Origin: Wurfbainia villosa
Taxonomy: Eukaryota > Streptophyta > Magnoliopsida > Zingiberales > Zingiberaceae
NCBI GenBank assembly: GCA_025175895.1
Contig: CM046000.1
Location: 66,492,720 to 66,556,719 of the forward strand
Reading direction: 5' to 3'
Length of the DNA: 64,000 nt
The position numbers and the translations under genes were made by a program. Of this stretch, positions 11,577 to 23,160 are shown piece after piece. Positions within the stretch are counted from its first letter, which is position 1, and each line of letters begins with the position of its first letter. The notes beneath the pieces are model-generated. The model searched no databases, was not told the origin of the DNA, and saw only the letters and a list, made by a program, of their open reading frames with translations.

Positions 11577-11625
11577 ATTAATTTTACTTGTCAAAAAGTT
11601 AGGTTGACAAGATAGTAAAATTAAT
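11577..11625 (+). other. Leader hairpin of R3
   Basis: The arms ATTAATTTTACTTGTCAA and TTGACAAGATAGTAAAATTA surround AAAGTTAGG. It lies about 170 bp before the gag ATG, just after the third copy of a CCCCATCGG motif (11371, 11446 with changes, 11528). Otherwise the 1-kb leader 10764-11796 holds no coding sequence I recognise. Confidence 0.75.
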
Positions 11626-11796
11626 GGGTAAAACCTCCTCTTACAAATGTAGAATTTCTATACGTCCACATTATCGTGGCATATGATTTTCTCAGTGTTT
11701 TGAGGTGTTGGTTGATTTTAAAATTTTATTGTTTGAGGAATCAATAATTTTTTGAAATCCAAAGTAATGATCTATGTGATTCTTAGGATTTTCAAA

Positions 11797-12207
11797 ATGA
11801 CTTTTAGGCCACTTGTTGTTACACTAAAGGAAAATAAGCTTATTGTACCCAAATTATGTTGATTGGAAAAGAATCTAGATATTGTCTTATCTGCTAAGGA
11901 GTACAAGTTTGTACTCTTCGAAGAGTGTCCTCCTAAGCCTGCGAATGAGCTGGAAGTCCTTGGAGCTGAGATCGATGGGGAAACCCAGGTCGATATCATT
12001 CTCCAGTCGACAGAAAGGCTTGCTCAGGCTCAGGCCATGGTTGCTCAGAAGGTTTCTACTTCTAAGCTGAAAGGCAAGAAGAAGAAGAAACAAGGTGGAG
12101 CAAAGGTGGTGGGAGGATCTCAGGGAGGAGTGAAGAAGCCGAAAGGCAAGTACTTCACTTGCAAGAAGGATGGACATTGGAAGAAGGGTTGTCCAAATCC
12201 GAAATAG
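11797..12207 (+). pseudogene. gag: R3 gag, internally deleted
   Basis: The ATG at 11797 gives MTFRPLVVTLKENKL, then a one-base insertion shifts the frame. The frame at 11863-12207 keeps NLDIVLSAKEYKFVLFEECP, then jumps to NELEVLGAEIDGETQV and again to the linker before the Lys-rich region. Two segments present in R4 and R10 gag are therefore missing, yet the shortened frame stays open. The zinc knuckle reads YFTCKKDGHWKKGCP: its first cysteine is replaced by tyrosine. It cannot be a normal packaging protein. Confidence 0.85.
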
Positions 12208-12980
12208 AACAAAGGTATATCCTTTGGTCTAGTCGTTGAAACATGGTTAGCGGTATTATCTACTGGCACCTGGTGTGTAGATACAGGAGCCTCTGATCAT
12301 GTCTGCAATACTTTGCAGGGGTTCCAGGAAACCAGACGATAAGCTGAGGGAGAGAATACCGTTTACTTGGGCAATGCTACGAAGGTGGCGACTATTGCAG
12401 TGGGAGAAGTTTTATTTATCTTTTGAGAAAAATAAAAACGTTGGTTCTGGAAAATTCCCTTTATCTACCTTTATTTAGAAAGAATTTATTTTCAGTTTCT
12501 AAATTGTTCATTGATGGATATTCTATTTCTTTTAATAACAGAGTTGTTATAAAAAGGAATAGGGAGAATATCTGTTCAGGTATATTGATAGGAAATTTAG
12601 ATACACTCGAATCAAAAGCTCCCACGATGCAAATAGAAGTTAAATAACTCATCTTCTAATTCCAATAAAAGAAAAGAACCTTCGAAGATGAACCAAACAT
12701 ATCTTTGGCATCTTAGGCTTGGTCATATTAACCTAAGCAGAATTCAAAGGTTGATAGCTAATGGACCTTTGGGTTCATTAGTGGTGGAAGATTTCCCAAC
12801 CTGTGAATCTTGCTTGGAGGGTAAAATGACCAAGAGGCCTTTTAAAGCCAAGGGGTATAGAGCCAAAGATGTGTTAGAATTGGTTCATTCCAATTTTTGT
12901 GGTCCTATGACTATCCAGGCTAGAGGTGGTTTTGAATATTTCATCTTTTTCATAGACGATTATTCAAGATATGGATGACA
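12208..12980 (+). pseudogene. pol: R3 protease, GAG-pre-integrase and integrase N-terminal part
   Basis: A TAG follows the knuckle. The protease motif TWCVDTGASDHVC (near 12270) keeps the catalytic DTG. Frame changes follow at 12345-12420. The frame 12423-12647 corresponds to the YVPLFRKNL-SVSKLF region. The frame 12688-12978 holds the integrase zinc-binding HLRLGHINLSRI..CESCLEG region and the first catalytic aspartate region, HSNFCGPM, with Asp changed to Asn relative to R4 and R10 (HSDLCGPM). The frame stops at a deletion junction after DDYSRYG. Confidence 0.85.
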
Positions 12981-13013
12981 CTGCGATTTGCTCGTGGTGG
13001 CAAATACCTCTTG

Positions 13014-13735
13014 GGAGAGTTTAGGAACTACTTATCAGAGGCTGGGATACAATCCCAATTGTCTGCACCTGGCACACCCCAGTAGAACGGTGTAGCAAAA
13101 TGAAGGAATAGGACTCTTATGAGATGGTTAGATCGATGATGAGTTATTCTGAGTTTTCAGATTCATTCTGGGGATATGCTCTAGATACGGCAGTGTACAT
13201 TCTGAACTTAGTTCCATCTAAATCAGTGCCTTCTACTCCCACAGAGTTGTGGACTGGACGAAAGCCTAGTCTAAGACATATTCGGATATGGGGGAGTCCA
13301 GCACATGTGCTGAAGGCAGATGCTGGTAAGTTGGAACCTCGTACAGAAGTACGCATGTTCGTTGGCTATCCTAGAGGAATGAAGGGTGGTTTGTTTTATA
13401 GTCCTAGAGACCAAAGGGTGATCGTTAGCACGAATGCCAGATTTCTAGAGGAAGACTATGTGATGAACCACAAGCCCAAGAGTAAAATAGTTCTGGAGGA
13501 ATTAAAAGGGGAAGTCACTTTTTTAGTACCACTGGTACAAGAGGATATACCACATGTCACTGCACCGCGTGTCACAGAGGATAAACAGGTGATACCTCGT
13601 CGTAGTGGGAGGGTTGTTAGACAGCCTGATAGATTCATGTTCTTGGGAGAGTCTTCTGATTTGGTCCCTGGCGAACATGAAACTGATCCCTTGACATATA
13701 ACGAGGCAAACCAAGATAAAGATACAATATCTTAG
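13014..13735 (+). pseudogene. pol: R3 integrase C-terminal part and linker to reverse transcriptase
   Basis: After the deletion the sequence resumes at GGKYLLGEFRNYLSEAG, with stop codons in the PQ.NGVAK.RNR stretch where R4 has NGVAERRNR. The frame 13124-13735 carries MVRSMMSYSEFSDSFWGYAL, the IWGSPAHVLKADAGKLE block, MFVGYPRGMKGGLFY and the RRSGRVVRQPDRFMFLGES linker. The catalytic Asp of the RSDRGGEY motif lies in the deleted part. A deletion of about 400 bp follows near 13735. Confidence 0.85.
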
Positions 13736-14371
13736 CTTAATCGGTCAATTTATGGATTGAAGCAAGCTTCGAGGTGTTGGAACATCCGCTTTGATGAGGT
13801 AATCCAGTCCTATGGATACATTCAAAGTCCGGATGAGTCTTTTGTATACAAGAGATGTGACAGAAATGTAGTGGTATTTCTTGTACTTTACGTAGATGAC
13901 ATTTTGTTGATTGGCAACAATATCAAGGTGTTATCGGACATAAGGGTATGGTTGTCCAAACAATTTGATATGAAGGACTTGGGAGAAGTGAGACACATCC
14001 TTGGGTTCAAGGTTATAAGGGATCGCAGGAAAATGATGTTGTCCTTATCCCAAGCTTCATACATAGACACGATTATGGATCGTTTTAGCATGCAGAACTC
14101 CAAGAAGGATTTTCTACCTTTCAGGCATGGAGTTCCTTTATCTAAGGAGATGTGTCCTAGATCATCTGAGGTGATTGAGGAGATGAAGGTGGTTCCTTAT
14201 GCATCGGCAGTAGGAAGCCTCATGTATACGATGCTATGTACGAGACAAGATATCTACTTTGTCGTGGGCATGGTCAACAGATATCAGTGTAATCTAGGAC
14301 AGGGACATTGGACTGCGGTAAAGCATATATTGAAGTACCTGAGAAGGACTAGGGATTATATGCTGGTTTAG
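13736..14371 (+). pseudogene. pol: R3 reverse transcriptase, C-terminal two thirds
   Basis: The frame enters at LNRSIYGLKQASRCWNIRFD and is open to 14371. It contains the catalytic LYVDDILLIGNN, then DMKDLGEVRHILG and the PYASAVGSLMY..CTRQDI region. The finger region up to TAFLNG, present in R10, is missing, so the enzyme would be inactive despite the YVDD. A frame change separates it from RNase H. Confidence 0.88.
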
Positions 14372-14873
14372 CGGGCAGACCAATTACTCCTTGTGGGTTA
14401 CACAGATTCCGACTTCTAATCTGATAGAGATAACAGTAAGTCTACCTCAGGTTTTGTGTTTACTTTGGGAGGTGGAGCCATTGTATGGAGGAGTGTCAAG
14501 CAGAAATGTGTGGCGGACACTTCCATGGAAGCTAAGTATGTGGCAGCCTCTGAGGCAGCCAAAGAAGTTGTATGGCTCAGGAACTTCCTGATGGACTTGG
14601 ATGTGATTCATGGTTTGCCCAGAACTATCACAAATTAATGTGATAATTGTGGTGCAGTTCCAAACTCGAAGGAACCACGAGCCCATAAAGCAAGTAAACA
14701 CATAGAGCGCAAGTACTACCTGATACGAGAAATCGTAAAGGAGGTAGAAATTGTTGTCGCCTAGATTGCATCAGAGGATTACCTGGTAGACCCTTTTCAC
14801 TAAGGCCCTTCTAGCGAGAGCTTTAATAGGCATATGGAGGGAAGGGGAATCAGATGTATGGCAGTATGAGGAC
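14372..14873 (+). pseudogene. pol: R3 RNase H remnant
   Basis: After a frame change at about 14372 the frame 14456-14638 reads GGGAIVWRSVKQKCVADTSM, EAKYVAASEAAKEVVWL and ends in a stop just before the CDN motif. Downstream pieces read ASKHIERKYYLIREI and end in GIRCMAV. The usual catalytic EAEY glutamate is present as EAKY. Confidence 0.8.
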
Positions 14874-14891
14874 AACATAGTCTTTTAGTAT

Positions 14892-14902
14892 AAGTGGGAG
14901 AT
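14892..14902 (+). other. Polypurine tract of R3
   Basis: AAGTGGGAGAT lies directly before the 3' LTR. The same tract precedes the 3' LTRs of R4 and R10; it would prime plus-strand DNA synthesis. Confidence 0.85.
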
Positions 14903-17090
14903 TGTAGGGATGTATACTGAAATGTCTATCTTTTGTATGAACATCTTTATTTTGAAATAAGAATCACATTATCATTGTTTTCATTTTTATGGTTATGCAA
15001 TATTGTCTAATACATTACATTGTAGATAACATGATGTGTGGTGTCACATGGGAGATCATGTTATCGGTTCCTTGTAAAGTAAAAGTAAAGGCTCACAACC
15101 GAGATGGCTTTGGACAAACCATTGGAATGGTTGTAGTGTGATTTTGTATTGGTTTATCTTGACCATAGATTAACACTAGTGCACTTTGTGTGTATTGAGC
15201 AGGACCGACTTAGAGGTTATTCGATTTATTGCTTACTACATAATCGAATAGGACCTCATATATTATTTAGTACATGCTCTTAATCCCGATATAATAACGA
15301 ACACATATACTTAGTATTCATCTCTTTGGTTTACCAATGGGCGAGATTTATAGATTAAATCGATAGGCTCGTTAAGTTGGGAGATGATATTATTTATATG
15401 GTGTGTCGTTGATTATAGGAGGTAACCATGCCCTATATATTAGGATGATGATGTCCCCTTGAGGAGCTCATAAGGTTCATCATGTAAACCCTGGAGGTGG
15501 ACTTGGTCCGACATGATGAAAAGGTTGAGTGGTACTACTCATGGAGTTAGATGTTGATTAATTAATGGTCAGTAAATTAATTAATCGATGGACATTCGAG
15601 ATCTTAAACACGGGGAGAAAATGTACAAATAATATATTGAGCTCATATTAACTTATGGGGGTTGGTGAGGTAGATCAATGATAATCCACTAGTGGAATGG
15701 ATAATCATTAGTGGATCATTCTTTATGTGGGCTTGATCCATGGGTGGCCAAGATCCAACTCCTCCTCATGGTCCCTATTGTAGCCTATTAACACCTCATG
15801 AAGCTTAGATCCAATGGATAGAAACAAAACTCTAGATCCAAAGGTAGAGATTAAATCTCTAGATGCGATGGTTGTGGTTAAATCCCAAAAACCAATGGTG
15901 AAGATTAAACCAAGGCTTATCCCTAACTCTATAAAAGGGTGGACTAGGGGTAGGCGGAAAAAAAAACAATGGAGAGGAAAGGGGGCTAGGGTTTTGGGTG
16001 GCAAGAGCAAGGGAGGTTAGGGTTTTTGGGTGGCCACAATTAAGAAAAGTTTTTTTTCTTCTTCTTCCTTTGGTGGCCGAAACCCTTCCTCCTTCTTCTC
16101 TCCTTGGTTTTGCCGGTGCCCAAGCTTCTCCCTTTCATCTATGGCATATGATGGATGGCATTAGGATTGCTTCCCTTGGGTGGCAAGCAATCCTAGTTAG
16201 GATAGGAATAGGATTGGGCGGCTAGGGTTAGGTTTTGAGGGTTGTTGGTGGGCGGCAACAAGTGGAGGAGGGATTCATCTTCTTCTTCCTAAGGTTGGCC
16301 GGCCCCTCTTCTTCTTCCCTCTACCTTGGCCGGAGCTCAACCTATTCTTCTTCCCTTCATCCTTGGCCGAAAATTAGGAGAGCTTAGTTTAGGGTTTGGG
16401 CGGCAACAAGGAGGAGGATTGTTTTTCTTTCTCTTCTCCAAGTGTTGGCCGGTGCCCATGTCCTCTTTGATTCTCCTTTGGTGGGTTTCCATACTCCATG
16501 TTCTCTTTCTTGGCCGGCGGCAACATCGAGTTTATTGACTTGGTGGCCGGTTCTTGATGGGAAGATGAGTTTTTATTTTGTGATCTTCCTTTGTTCGGAG
16601 TGAACAAGGAAGGAAGATTGGCGATCTAGGAGCTTCGACTTTTGGAAGATCGTTGCCCACACGACGTCCAAAAGGAGGAAGGACATACAATAGAAGATCA
16701 GAGGTATAATCTTGTTTATTTTGATTAGTGTTCTTTTGTATTATGTTTATAATTGCTTTTCAATTATATGCATGTGTTGTGTGGATGTTTACTTTATGTT
16801 TGTGGCTAAATAATACTTGGATCCCGATTATAAATACAAAAACCGGCGATCCATACATCGTCTATTCCGCGGCTACTCGTAGAATAGAGGATGGTTGTTT
16901 GAACAACGAGTTTGTTCAAGTGACCTCTCTAAACGAATAGCACGGTGATGACTTGGTTGTTCGGGCAATCCTTTTTGTCTAGGATTAAAATTTTAATCCA
17001 GGAACATCGATGGGATCGCCATGAACAAGCAACCGAGGTGAAGTGGGAAGCGAAGTTTCCCCTCACGGACTCGATAAGCAAAACCCTTCA
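14903..17090 (+). repeat. R3 3' LTR
   Basis: It starts TGTAGGGATGTATACTGAAA and ends CCCTTCA, next to TSD TGGCC. Its minisatellite at 15832-15910 has three units, followed by TATAAAAG at 15930-15937. Confidence 0.95.
15832..15910 (+). repeat. U3 minisatellite in the R3 3' LTR, 3 units
   Basis: Three imperfect 26-27-bp units, one fewer than in the 5' LTR of the same element. The outer units match the outer units of the 5' LTR. Confidence 0.8.
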
Positions 17091-17095
17091 TGGCC

Positions 17096-17563
17096 ATGTC
17101 CTTTATTGCATCCAGCTGCCAAATGCTTCTTTTGCCTAGAAGGTGCACAGTTTTCCCTAATAATTGCTATCCTACACACAAAAGTACAAAGAGTAGATCT
17201 CTGAACTAGAAAATAGGAAATACATCTAAAACAAAGTAAAATATGCATGAAACAAACATAAAATGTAATGAGATGTGAGCGAAAACTACTCCTAAAATCT
17301 TATATGTTTTTCTTACATCAACCATCAACTAATCCATTCTCCAATTCCTCATTCTGATTAGAACGGAGCCCAATACTAGTAGCTTTTTGAAAATATGCAC
17401 TACAAAATCACATTCTTTCTTCTGTGAGATAACACTCAGTTATGCAACCCTCTGGCCTTGCTCAATTCTTCACATACCCTTTAAATATTTTCATAAATTT
17501 AAATAAAAAAAATCAAAATCAAGGATTTTTGATAGCAAAAGATAATTTGGAGTATAATAATTA
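17096..17563 (-). pseudogene. CACTA transposase, exon after DUF4218
   Basis: The minus strand at about 17490-17330 reads FMKIFKGYVKN, then ARPEGCITECYL, FCSAYFQK and NQNEELENG, with single stops between. This block follows the RWMYPFE end of DUF4218 in CACTA transposases. An AT-rich stretch starting GTAATAATTA (17563 leftward) separates it from the preceding exon and is probably an intron. A second GTAAG..TGTGTAG interval lies at about 17310-17155. The remaining 60 bp up to R3 show no clear similarity. Confidence 0.65.
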
Positions 17564-18200
17564 TTACGTTTCAAATGGATACATCCAGCGGAAGTGGACT
17601 GGTCCACACAAGCGAACCTCTCTTCCTAAATGCATTGTCAAATGAACCGAAATGGCAAAGGAAGTGGGTGGAAAATACCTTTCTAACATGCATAGAGTTT
17701 CAGCAATATTCTCCTCGAATTGTTCTAAATGGTTCCTATCTAACACTCTTTGACATAATTTATTGTAAAATGTACAAAGCAGAAATAGAGCATTGCATGG
17801 ACCTTTCGGTAAAAGCCTTCTCAATGCAACTAAAAGCAATTGTTGCATTAGAACATGACAATCATGAGATTTCAAGCCAATAAGCTTACGCTCTTCTAAA
17901 GAAACACAGTTATCAGTATTTGAGCTATAGTCATCTGGTAACATTATTTTCTTCAACCTAGAGCAAAATATATCCATTTATTTTTTAGACAATGTTTAAG
18001 GTGCAGCAGGCAAGTGATACACGTTTTCTCTTTTTTTTTTAGGATGTAATTCTTCTCTAATTTTTAAGTGCATCAAATCTTTGCGGGCATTAACACCATC
18101 TTTGGTTTTTTTTTCTTCACATTTAACATTGTGCCTATGATATTCTCGCAAATATTCTTTTCAACATGCATCACATCTAAATTATGGCATAACAAGAGCC
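17564..18200 (-). pseudogene. CACTA TNP2 block with HNLDVMHVEKN motif and DUF4218-like domain
   Basis: Read leftward from 18195, the sequence has HNLDVMHVEKN followed by ICENIIGTMLN, a highly conserved CACTA block. After frame changes, the open frame 17977-17564 reads PDDYSSNTDNC, then LKSHDCHVLMQQLL, TLCMLERYFPPTSF, HLTMHLGREV and GPVHFRWMYPFE. The SHDCHV and RWMYPFE motifs are DUF4218 signatures. DUF4218 is a standard part of plant TNP2-type transposases. Confidence 0.85.
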
Positions 18201-18703
18201 CCTACAAGTTAACATCAATTGATGTTATAGTATTAGTTGAATAATATAACAAATTCATTAAAATATAATAAATAGAGTCAAATGACTTACACTCCAGTAT
18301 GGAAAATTGAAAAGGATTGACTTTTTCTTCCACATTGGAATTGGTTTTGTACCTTTTTTGAATTGTCATGCTTATTTCCCTTTTGCTGTGTAATGTAGGT
18401 AGTTTCACCCTTTTGTTTTTTACCCTAGTCATTTTCAATGTCTTTCACTGCATTAAGAATTTCTAACCCAGTCAAAGATTTAGGTTTCCCTTTTCTCTCT
18501 TTTTTTCCCATTAAACCACTTCTTTTTCTCTCGAAATGGATGATCAAGAGCAAGGAATCTCCTATGGCCCAAGTATGCAAACTTTCTACTATATTTAAGC
18601 CACATAGAACATATGTCTTTACCACATATCGGGCAACCAAATTAACCTTTTTTGACACATTCAGATAGGTTTCCATATGCTGGAAAATCATTGATATTCC
18701 TCA
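18201..18703 (-). pseudogene. CACTA transposase middle region
   Basis: Two frames, 18691-18425 and 18438-18202, cover the segment between the TNP2 core and the HNLDVMHVEKN block. The first has IFQHMETYLNVSKK, and in a shifted frame the typical HRRFL..HPFR..K.WF..KKE pattern is recognisable before LTGLEILNAVKDIEND. The second ends in an AT-rich intron-like stretch with TTGTAG at its 3' end. Several frameshifts are needed, so the region is decayed. Confidence 0.65.
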
Positions 18704-19414
18704 TCAAAATAGCATAAGATTGAACATTGACTTACTAAATGCATCAAATGCCTCCACATCTGTGTCCCACAACTCCTTCAATTCCTTCACAAGGGGTTCA
18801 AAGTATACATCTATATCATTTCTTGGTTGCTTTGGGCCTAGAATCAGTAATTTTATAATAAGATTTTCCTTCTCCATGCACATCAATGGATGAAGGTTGT
18901 AATTAACCAAAATAACCGACCAATAGCTATATCTTGAACTAAGGTCACCAAAAGTATTGGATCCATCTATTGCAAGACCAAGGCATAGATTTCTAGGATC
19001 TGATGCAAAAGTTGGCCACTTATGATTTATTGTATCCCAAGTTACTGAATCAACTGGATGACACTTCATATTATCTTGACTATTGTCGTTGGAGTGCCAA
19101 ATCAAGTCTTCGACCTTGTCTTCCAATTTAAACACCCTTTTCAATCTAGGTATCAAGGGAAAATACCAATGCACCTTTTCTAGAACTCCTTTACAAACTT
19201 TAGTAGATATTTTGTCAACCTTCCATCCTGAGGAACCACACTTCGGGCATGAGTCCAAATCTTTATGTTCCTTTCTAAATAGACAACAATTGTTTGGGCA
19301 AGCATGAATCTTCTCATATCCTAAATCAAATGGCTTCAACAACTTCCTGATTGAGTAAACATTTTCTAGAAGTGTATTTTTTTTTGGAAGCATTCCACCT
19401 AAAATCTTAAGAAG
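18704..19414 (-). pseudogene. CACTA TNP2 transposase core (Transposase_21-like)
   Basis: The frame is open from the R4 junction at 19414: LLKILGGMLPKKN, then FDLGYEKIHACPNNCCLFRK, CPKCGSSGWK, VHWYFPLIPRLKRVFKLEDK, HPVDSVTWDTINHKWP, FASDPRNLCLGLAIDGSNTF and GPKQPRNDIDVYFEPL. These are the diagnostic CACTA TNP2 motifs; the CPKCG cysteines form a zinc-binding pair. TNP2 cuts the element ends. No stop occurs in this 240-residue piece, which makes it the best preserved part of the CACTA. Its N-terminal continuation lies at 41081-41593 across R4. Confidence 0.9.
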
Positions 19415-20346
19415 TGTAGGGATGTATACTGAAAAGTCTATCTTTTGTATGAACATCTTTATTTTGAAAATAAGAATCACATGATCATTGTTTGCATATT
19501 TTTATGGTTATGCATATTGTCTAATACTTTACATTGTAGATAACATGGTGTGTGGTGTCACACGGGAGATCATGTTATCGGGTCCTTGAAAAGTATAAGT
19601 AAAGGCTCACAACCGAGATGGCTTTGGAAAAACCATCGGAATGGTTGTAATGTGATTTGGTATTGGTTTGTCATGACCATAGAATCACACTAGTACACTT
19701 TGTGTGTATTGAGCAGGACCGACTTAGAGGTGATTCGATTTATTGCTGACTACATAATCAAATCGGACCTCAGATATTATTTTGTACATGATCTTAATCC
19801 CGATATAATAACGAGCATATATACTTAGTATTCATCTCTTTGATTTACCAAAGGGCGAGATTTATAGATTAAATCGATAGGCTCGGTAAGTTAGGAGATT
19901 ATATTATTTATATGGTGTGTCGTTGATTATATGAGGAAATCGTGTCCTATATATTAGGATGATGATGTCCCCTTGAGGAGCTCATAAGGTTCATCATGTA
20001 ATCCCTGGAGGTGGACTTGGTCCGACATGATGAAAAGGTTGAGTAGTACTACTCATGGAGTTAGATGTTGATTAATTAATGGTCAGTAAATTAATTAATC
20101 GATGGACATTCGAGATCTTAAACACGGAGAGAAAATGTACAAATAATATATGGAACCCATATTAATTTATGGGGGTTGGTGAGGTAGATCAATGATAATC
20201 CTTTAGTGGATTGAATTATCATTAATGGATCAGACTTTATGTGGGCTTTATCCATGGGTGGCCAAGATCCAACTCCTCCTCATGGTCCCTAATGTAGCCT
20301 ATTAACACCTCATGAAGCTTAGATCCAATGGATAGAAACAAAACTC

Positions 20347-20450
20347 TAGATCCAAAGGTAGAGATTAAATCTCTAGATCCGACGGTTGAGATTAAATCTC
20401 TAGATCCGACGGTTGAGATTAAATCCCTAGAACCAATGGTGGAGATTAAA
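20347..20450 (+). repeat. U3 minisatellite in the R4 5' LTR, 4 units
   Basis: Four imperfect units with the TAGATCCGACGGTTGAGAT core, the last changed to TAGAACCAATGGTGGAGAT. TATAAAAG lies 21 bp downstream. Confidence 0.85.
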
Positions 20451-20470
20451 AGAAGGCTTATCCCTAACTC

Positions 20471-20478
20471 TATAAAAG
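20471..20478 (+). promoter_or_regulatory. TATA box of the R4 5' LTR
   Basis: TATAAAAG follows TTATCCCTAACTC, as in R3. Confidence 0.6.
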
Positions 20479-21301
20479 GAGGGCAAGGGGTTGGCGTGGA
20501 GAACAATTCAAGAGAAGCTAGGGTTTTTGAAGTTGGCGGCAAGGCATAGGAGCTAGGGTTTGGGCTTGGGCGGCACCTAATAACGAAATACTTTCCTTGT
20601 GTTGTTCTTCTTCCCCAAGTTGTCGGCACCCTTGGAGTTCCTTCCAGCCCTTGGTCGGCCATCCAAAATAAGTCCTCTCCTTCTCCTTGGCCGGTGGAAC
20701 AAAGGTTTTGGGTCCTCCCTTGAAGCTTTTGGCCGGCCACTCTCAATCTCCTCTTCCTTCTTGGCCGGCGGCAAGCTTCCTCCTTGGAAGTTATTGGTTG
20801 GTTGAAAGAAGGAATAGAGCTTTGTTTCTATTCTTCCTCTTTCTTTGGAAGAGCAAGGAAGGAAGATTTGCGATCTAGGAGCTTCAACTTTTTGTAGATC
20901 GTCGCCCACACAACGTCCAGAAGGAGGAGGTCATACATTAGAAGATCGAGAGGTATATCGATTTTCTAATTTTTATATGTTACATGTTTGTATTTGTTTT
21001 TCAATTATGAGCATGATATAAATCTGTTTGTGGCTAAATAATACTTGGATCCCGAACATAAACACAAAAGCCGGTGATCCGGACATCGTCTATTCCGCGG
21101 CTACTCGTAGAATAGAGGATGGTCGCTTGAACAACGAGTTTGTTCAAGTGAGCTCCCTAAACGAATAGCACGATGATGACTTGGTTGTTTGAGCAATCCC
21201 TTTTGTCTAGGATTAAATTTTTTTAATCTGGGACATCCATGGGATCGCCATGAAGGAAGCGAAGTTTCACCTCACGGACTCAATAAGCAAAACCCTTCAA
21301 T

Positions 21302-21313
21302 TGGTATCAGAGC
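21302..21313 (+). other. Primer-binding site of R4
   Basis: TGGTATCAGAGC follows the LTR end by two bases and matches the initiator tRNA-Met complement over 12 bases. Confidence 0.88.
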
Positions 21314-22139
21314 AAGGTTTCTGGTTTTGTGTGTTTAGGATTCGGTTAATTTTTATATACTTTTCATATATTATATGTGCCGAATAATAGTAGGATATGC
21401 GTAGTTTAACTTTTTGGTTGCATGCATAAGATCCGACTATTATGGCCATATGTGTATATGTGATTGTATGTGTGTAAATGATTATTTTGTTGAATCCTCA
21501 GGGTTGACGAGGCTAGTATTTGATTTTTTGTAAATTAGATACGACATTGTTTATCCACTCTTTTTATTTTAGTTTACTTTCGATCTAGATTTCATGTACA
21601 CTCCCTCATTGAGTATAGGATCGACGGATGTAAATTAAAATAGATTTTAGTCTCGGCTTGGATCTCCAGATGGCTCGTACATGACGTAGGTGGAGCAGAC
21701 GAGAAGGCGATGCGACGGGAGACATATTGAAGACAAAAGCCATAATAGTTAGAAAATAATTTATTTTTCATATTTATTGCTTTTTGTTTGATATGCATGT
21801 CGTAGGCAAGGAAAATTTCTCAATTTCAAATTACTAAGTGGGAGAGGGAAATTTTTATAAATTCCCATGACCTCCATTACAATTTGACATGTGATGTAAA
21901 CAAACTTGCGCGTCGGCTTTGAGTGCCTTCCTCCCCATGGGATGAGTTTGTTTGCGGATCACAAGGTCAAATATGGTTATAGGTAATTATTAAGGAGCGT
22001 GTGTACTTCTCCATCGGAAGGCACATAACCCGAGATAATTGCCTTGGTACCGAGTAATGGTGAACACTTAGATACAAATATAAGTATCCTCCCCATCGGA
22101 GTCACTGCTTTTATTTGTAGGGCCAAAGTGGAACCAACT

Positions 22140-22188
22140 ATTAATTTTACTTGTCAAAAGGTTAGGTTGACAAGATAGTAAAATTAAT
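22140..22188 (+). other. Leader hairpin of R4
   Basis: ATTAATTTTACTTGTCAA pairs with TTGACAAGATAGTAAAATTA, as in R3. It is preceded by three copies of a (C)CCCATCGG-like motif (near 21932, 22010 and 22091). The rest of the 1-kb leader is non-coding. Confidence 0.75.
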
Positions 22189-22362
22189 GGGTAAAACCTC
22201 CTCTTACAAATGTAGAATTCGTATACGTCCACTCTATCGTGGCATACGACATTCTCGGTGTTTTGAGGTGTTGGTTGATTTTAAAATTTTATTGTTTGAA
22301 GAATCAATAATTTTTTGAAATCTAATGTTTTGATTTATGTGATTATTAGGTTTTCTTTCAAA

Positions 22363-23160
22363 ATGACTTTCAACCCACTTGTTGTGATACTGAAAGAGAA
22401 CAAACTTACTGGACCCAACTATGTTGATTGGAAGAGGAATCTAGACATTGTCTTGACTGCTGAGGAATACAAATATGTACTCCTCGAAGAGTGCCCTCCC
22501 AAGCCTGTAGATGATTCTGGAGAAAAGGAGAGAGAGAGTTATAAGAAGTGGATCAAGGCTAATGAGATGGCGCGGTGTTTCATTTTGGCATCTATGTCAA
22601 ATGTACTGCAACATCAGCATCAAGCCATGCCCACTGCTTATGATATGATGCTCAATCTCAAGGAGCTTTTCGGACACCAGAATTGGGATGCTAGGCAAGA
22701 AGCCATGAGAAACTTGATGACGACCACCATGATCAAGGGAACACCCGTGAGGGATCATGTTCTCAAGATGATGGCTCATTTGAATGAGTTGGAGGTCCTT
22801 GGAGCTGAGATCGATAGGGACACCCATGTCAATATCATTCTTCAGTCTCTACCTAGAAGTTTTGAGCAGTTTTGCCTAAACTACAACATGAACAAGAGGT
22901 TGTATTCATTGGCGGAACTTCGGATAGAACTCTAGGTGGTAGAGGGGATATTTCGTCAGAGTGCTCAGGCGCATGCCATGGTGACCCAAAAGGTTTCTTC
23001 TTCTAAGCCGAAAGGCAAGAAGAAGAAGAAACAAATTGGGGCGAAGGCGGTGGGAGGTACTCAGGGAGGAGTGAAGAAGCCGAAAGGCAAGTGCTTCACT
23101 TGTAAGCAGACTGGACACTGGAAGAAAAACTACCCCAACCGCAAGCAGAACAAAGGTATA
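22363..23160 (+). pseudogene. gag: R4 gag
   Basis: The ATG at 22363 follows TTTCAAA and gives MTFNPLVVILKENKLTGPNY. The frame is open for 190 residues through NLDIVLTAEEYKYVLLEECP, TAYDMMLNLKELFGHQN, GTPVRDHVLKMMAHLNELEV and LNYNMNKRLYSLAEL to a TAG at 22933 (CAG in R10). It then continues as a Lys-rich linker and a zinc knuckle CFTCKQTGHWKKNYP whose last cysteine is tyrosine. It is nearly full length but stopped and knuckle-defective. Confidence 0.88.

Larger units (their letters stand above)
8519..17090 (+). mobile_element. R3: Ty1/copia retrotransposon, full length in ends, internally deleted
   Basis: R3 has 5' LTR 8519-10747, primer-binding site, leader, deleted gag-pol, polypurine tract and 3' LTR 14903-17090. 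The TSD TGGCC is seen at 8514-8518 and 17091-17095. Compared with R10 and R4 it lacks two pieces of gag, about 100 bp of the integrase core and about 400 bp at the start of reverse transcriptase. It could only have moved with proteins from a related element, or the deletions came after insertion. It sits between two pieces of the CACTA transposase gene. Confidence 0.95.
19415..21299 (+). repeat. R4 5' LTR
   Basis: It starts TGTAGGGATGTATACTGAAA and ends CCCTTCA. A short deletion near its 3' end (after CGCCATGAA) removes the AACCGAGGTGAAG segment kept in the 3' LTR. A 169-residue open frame on the minus strand (20746-20237) reads through the minisatellite and has no domain. Confidence 0.93.

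Noticed and set aside
17391..17400. GCACTACAAA at 17396 as a CACTA terminal repeat
   Set aside because: CACTA coding sequence continues on both sides in the same gene order, and the minus-strand exon reads through it (FCSAYFQK), so it is not a terminus.
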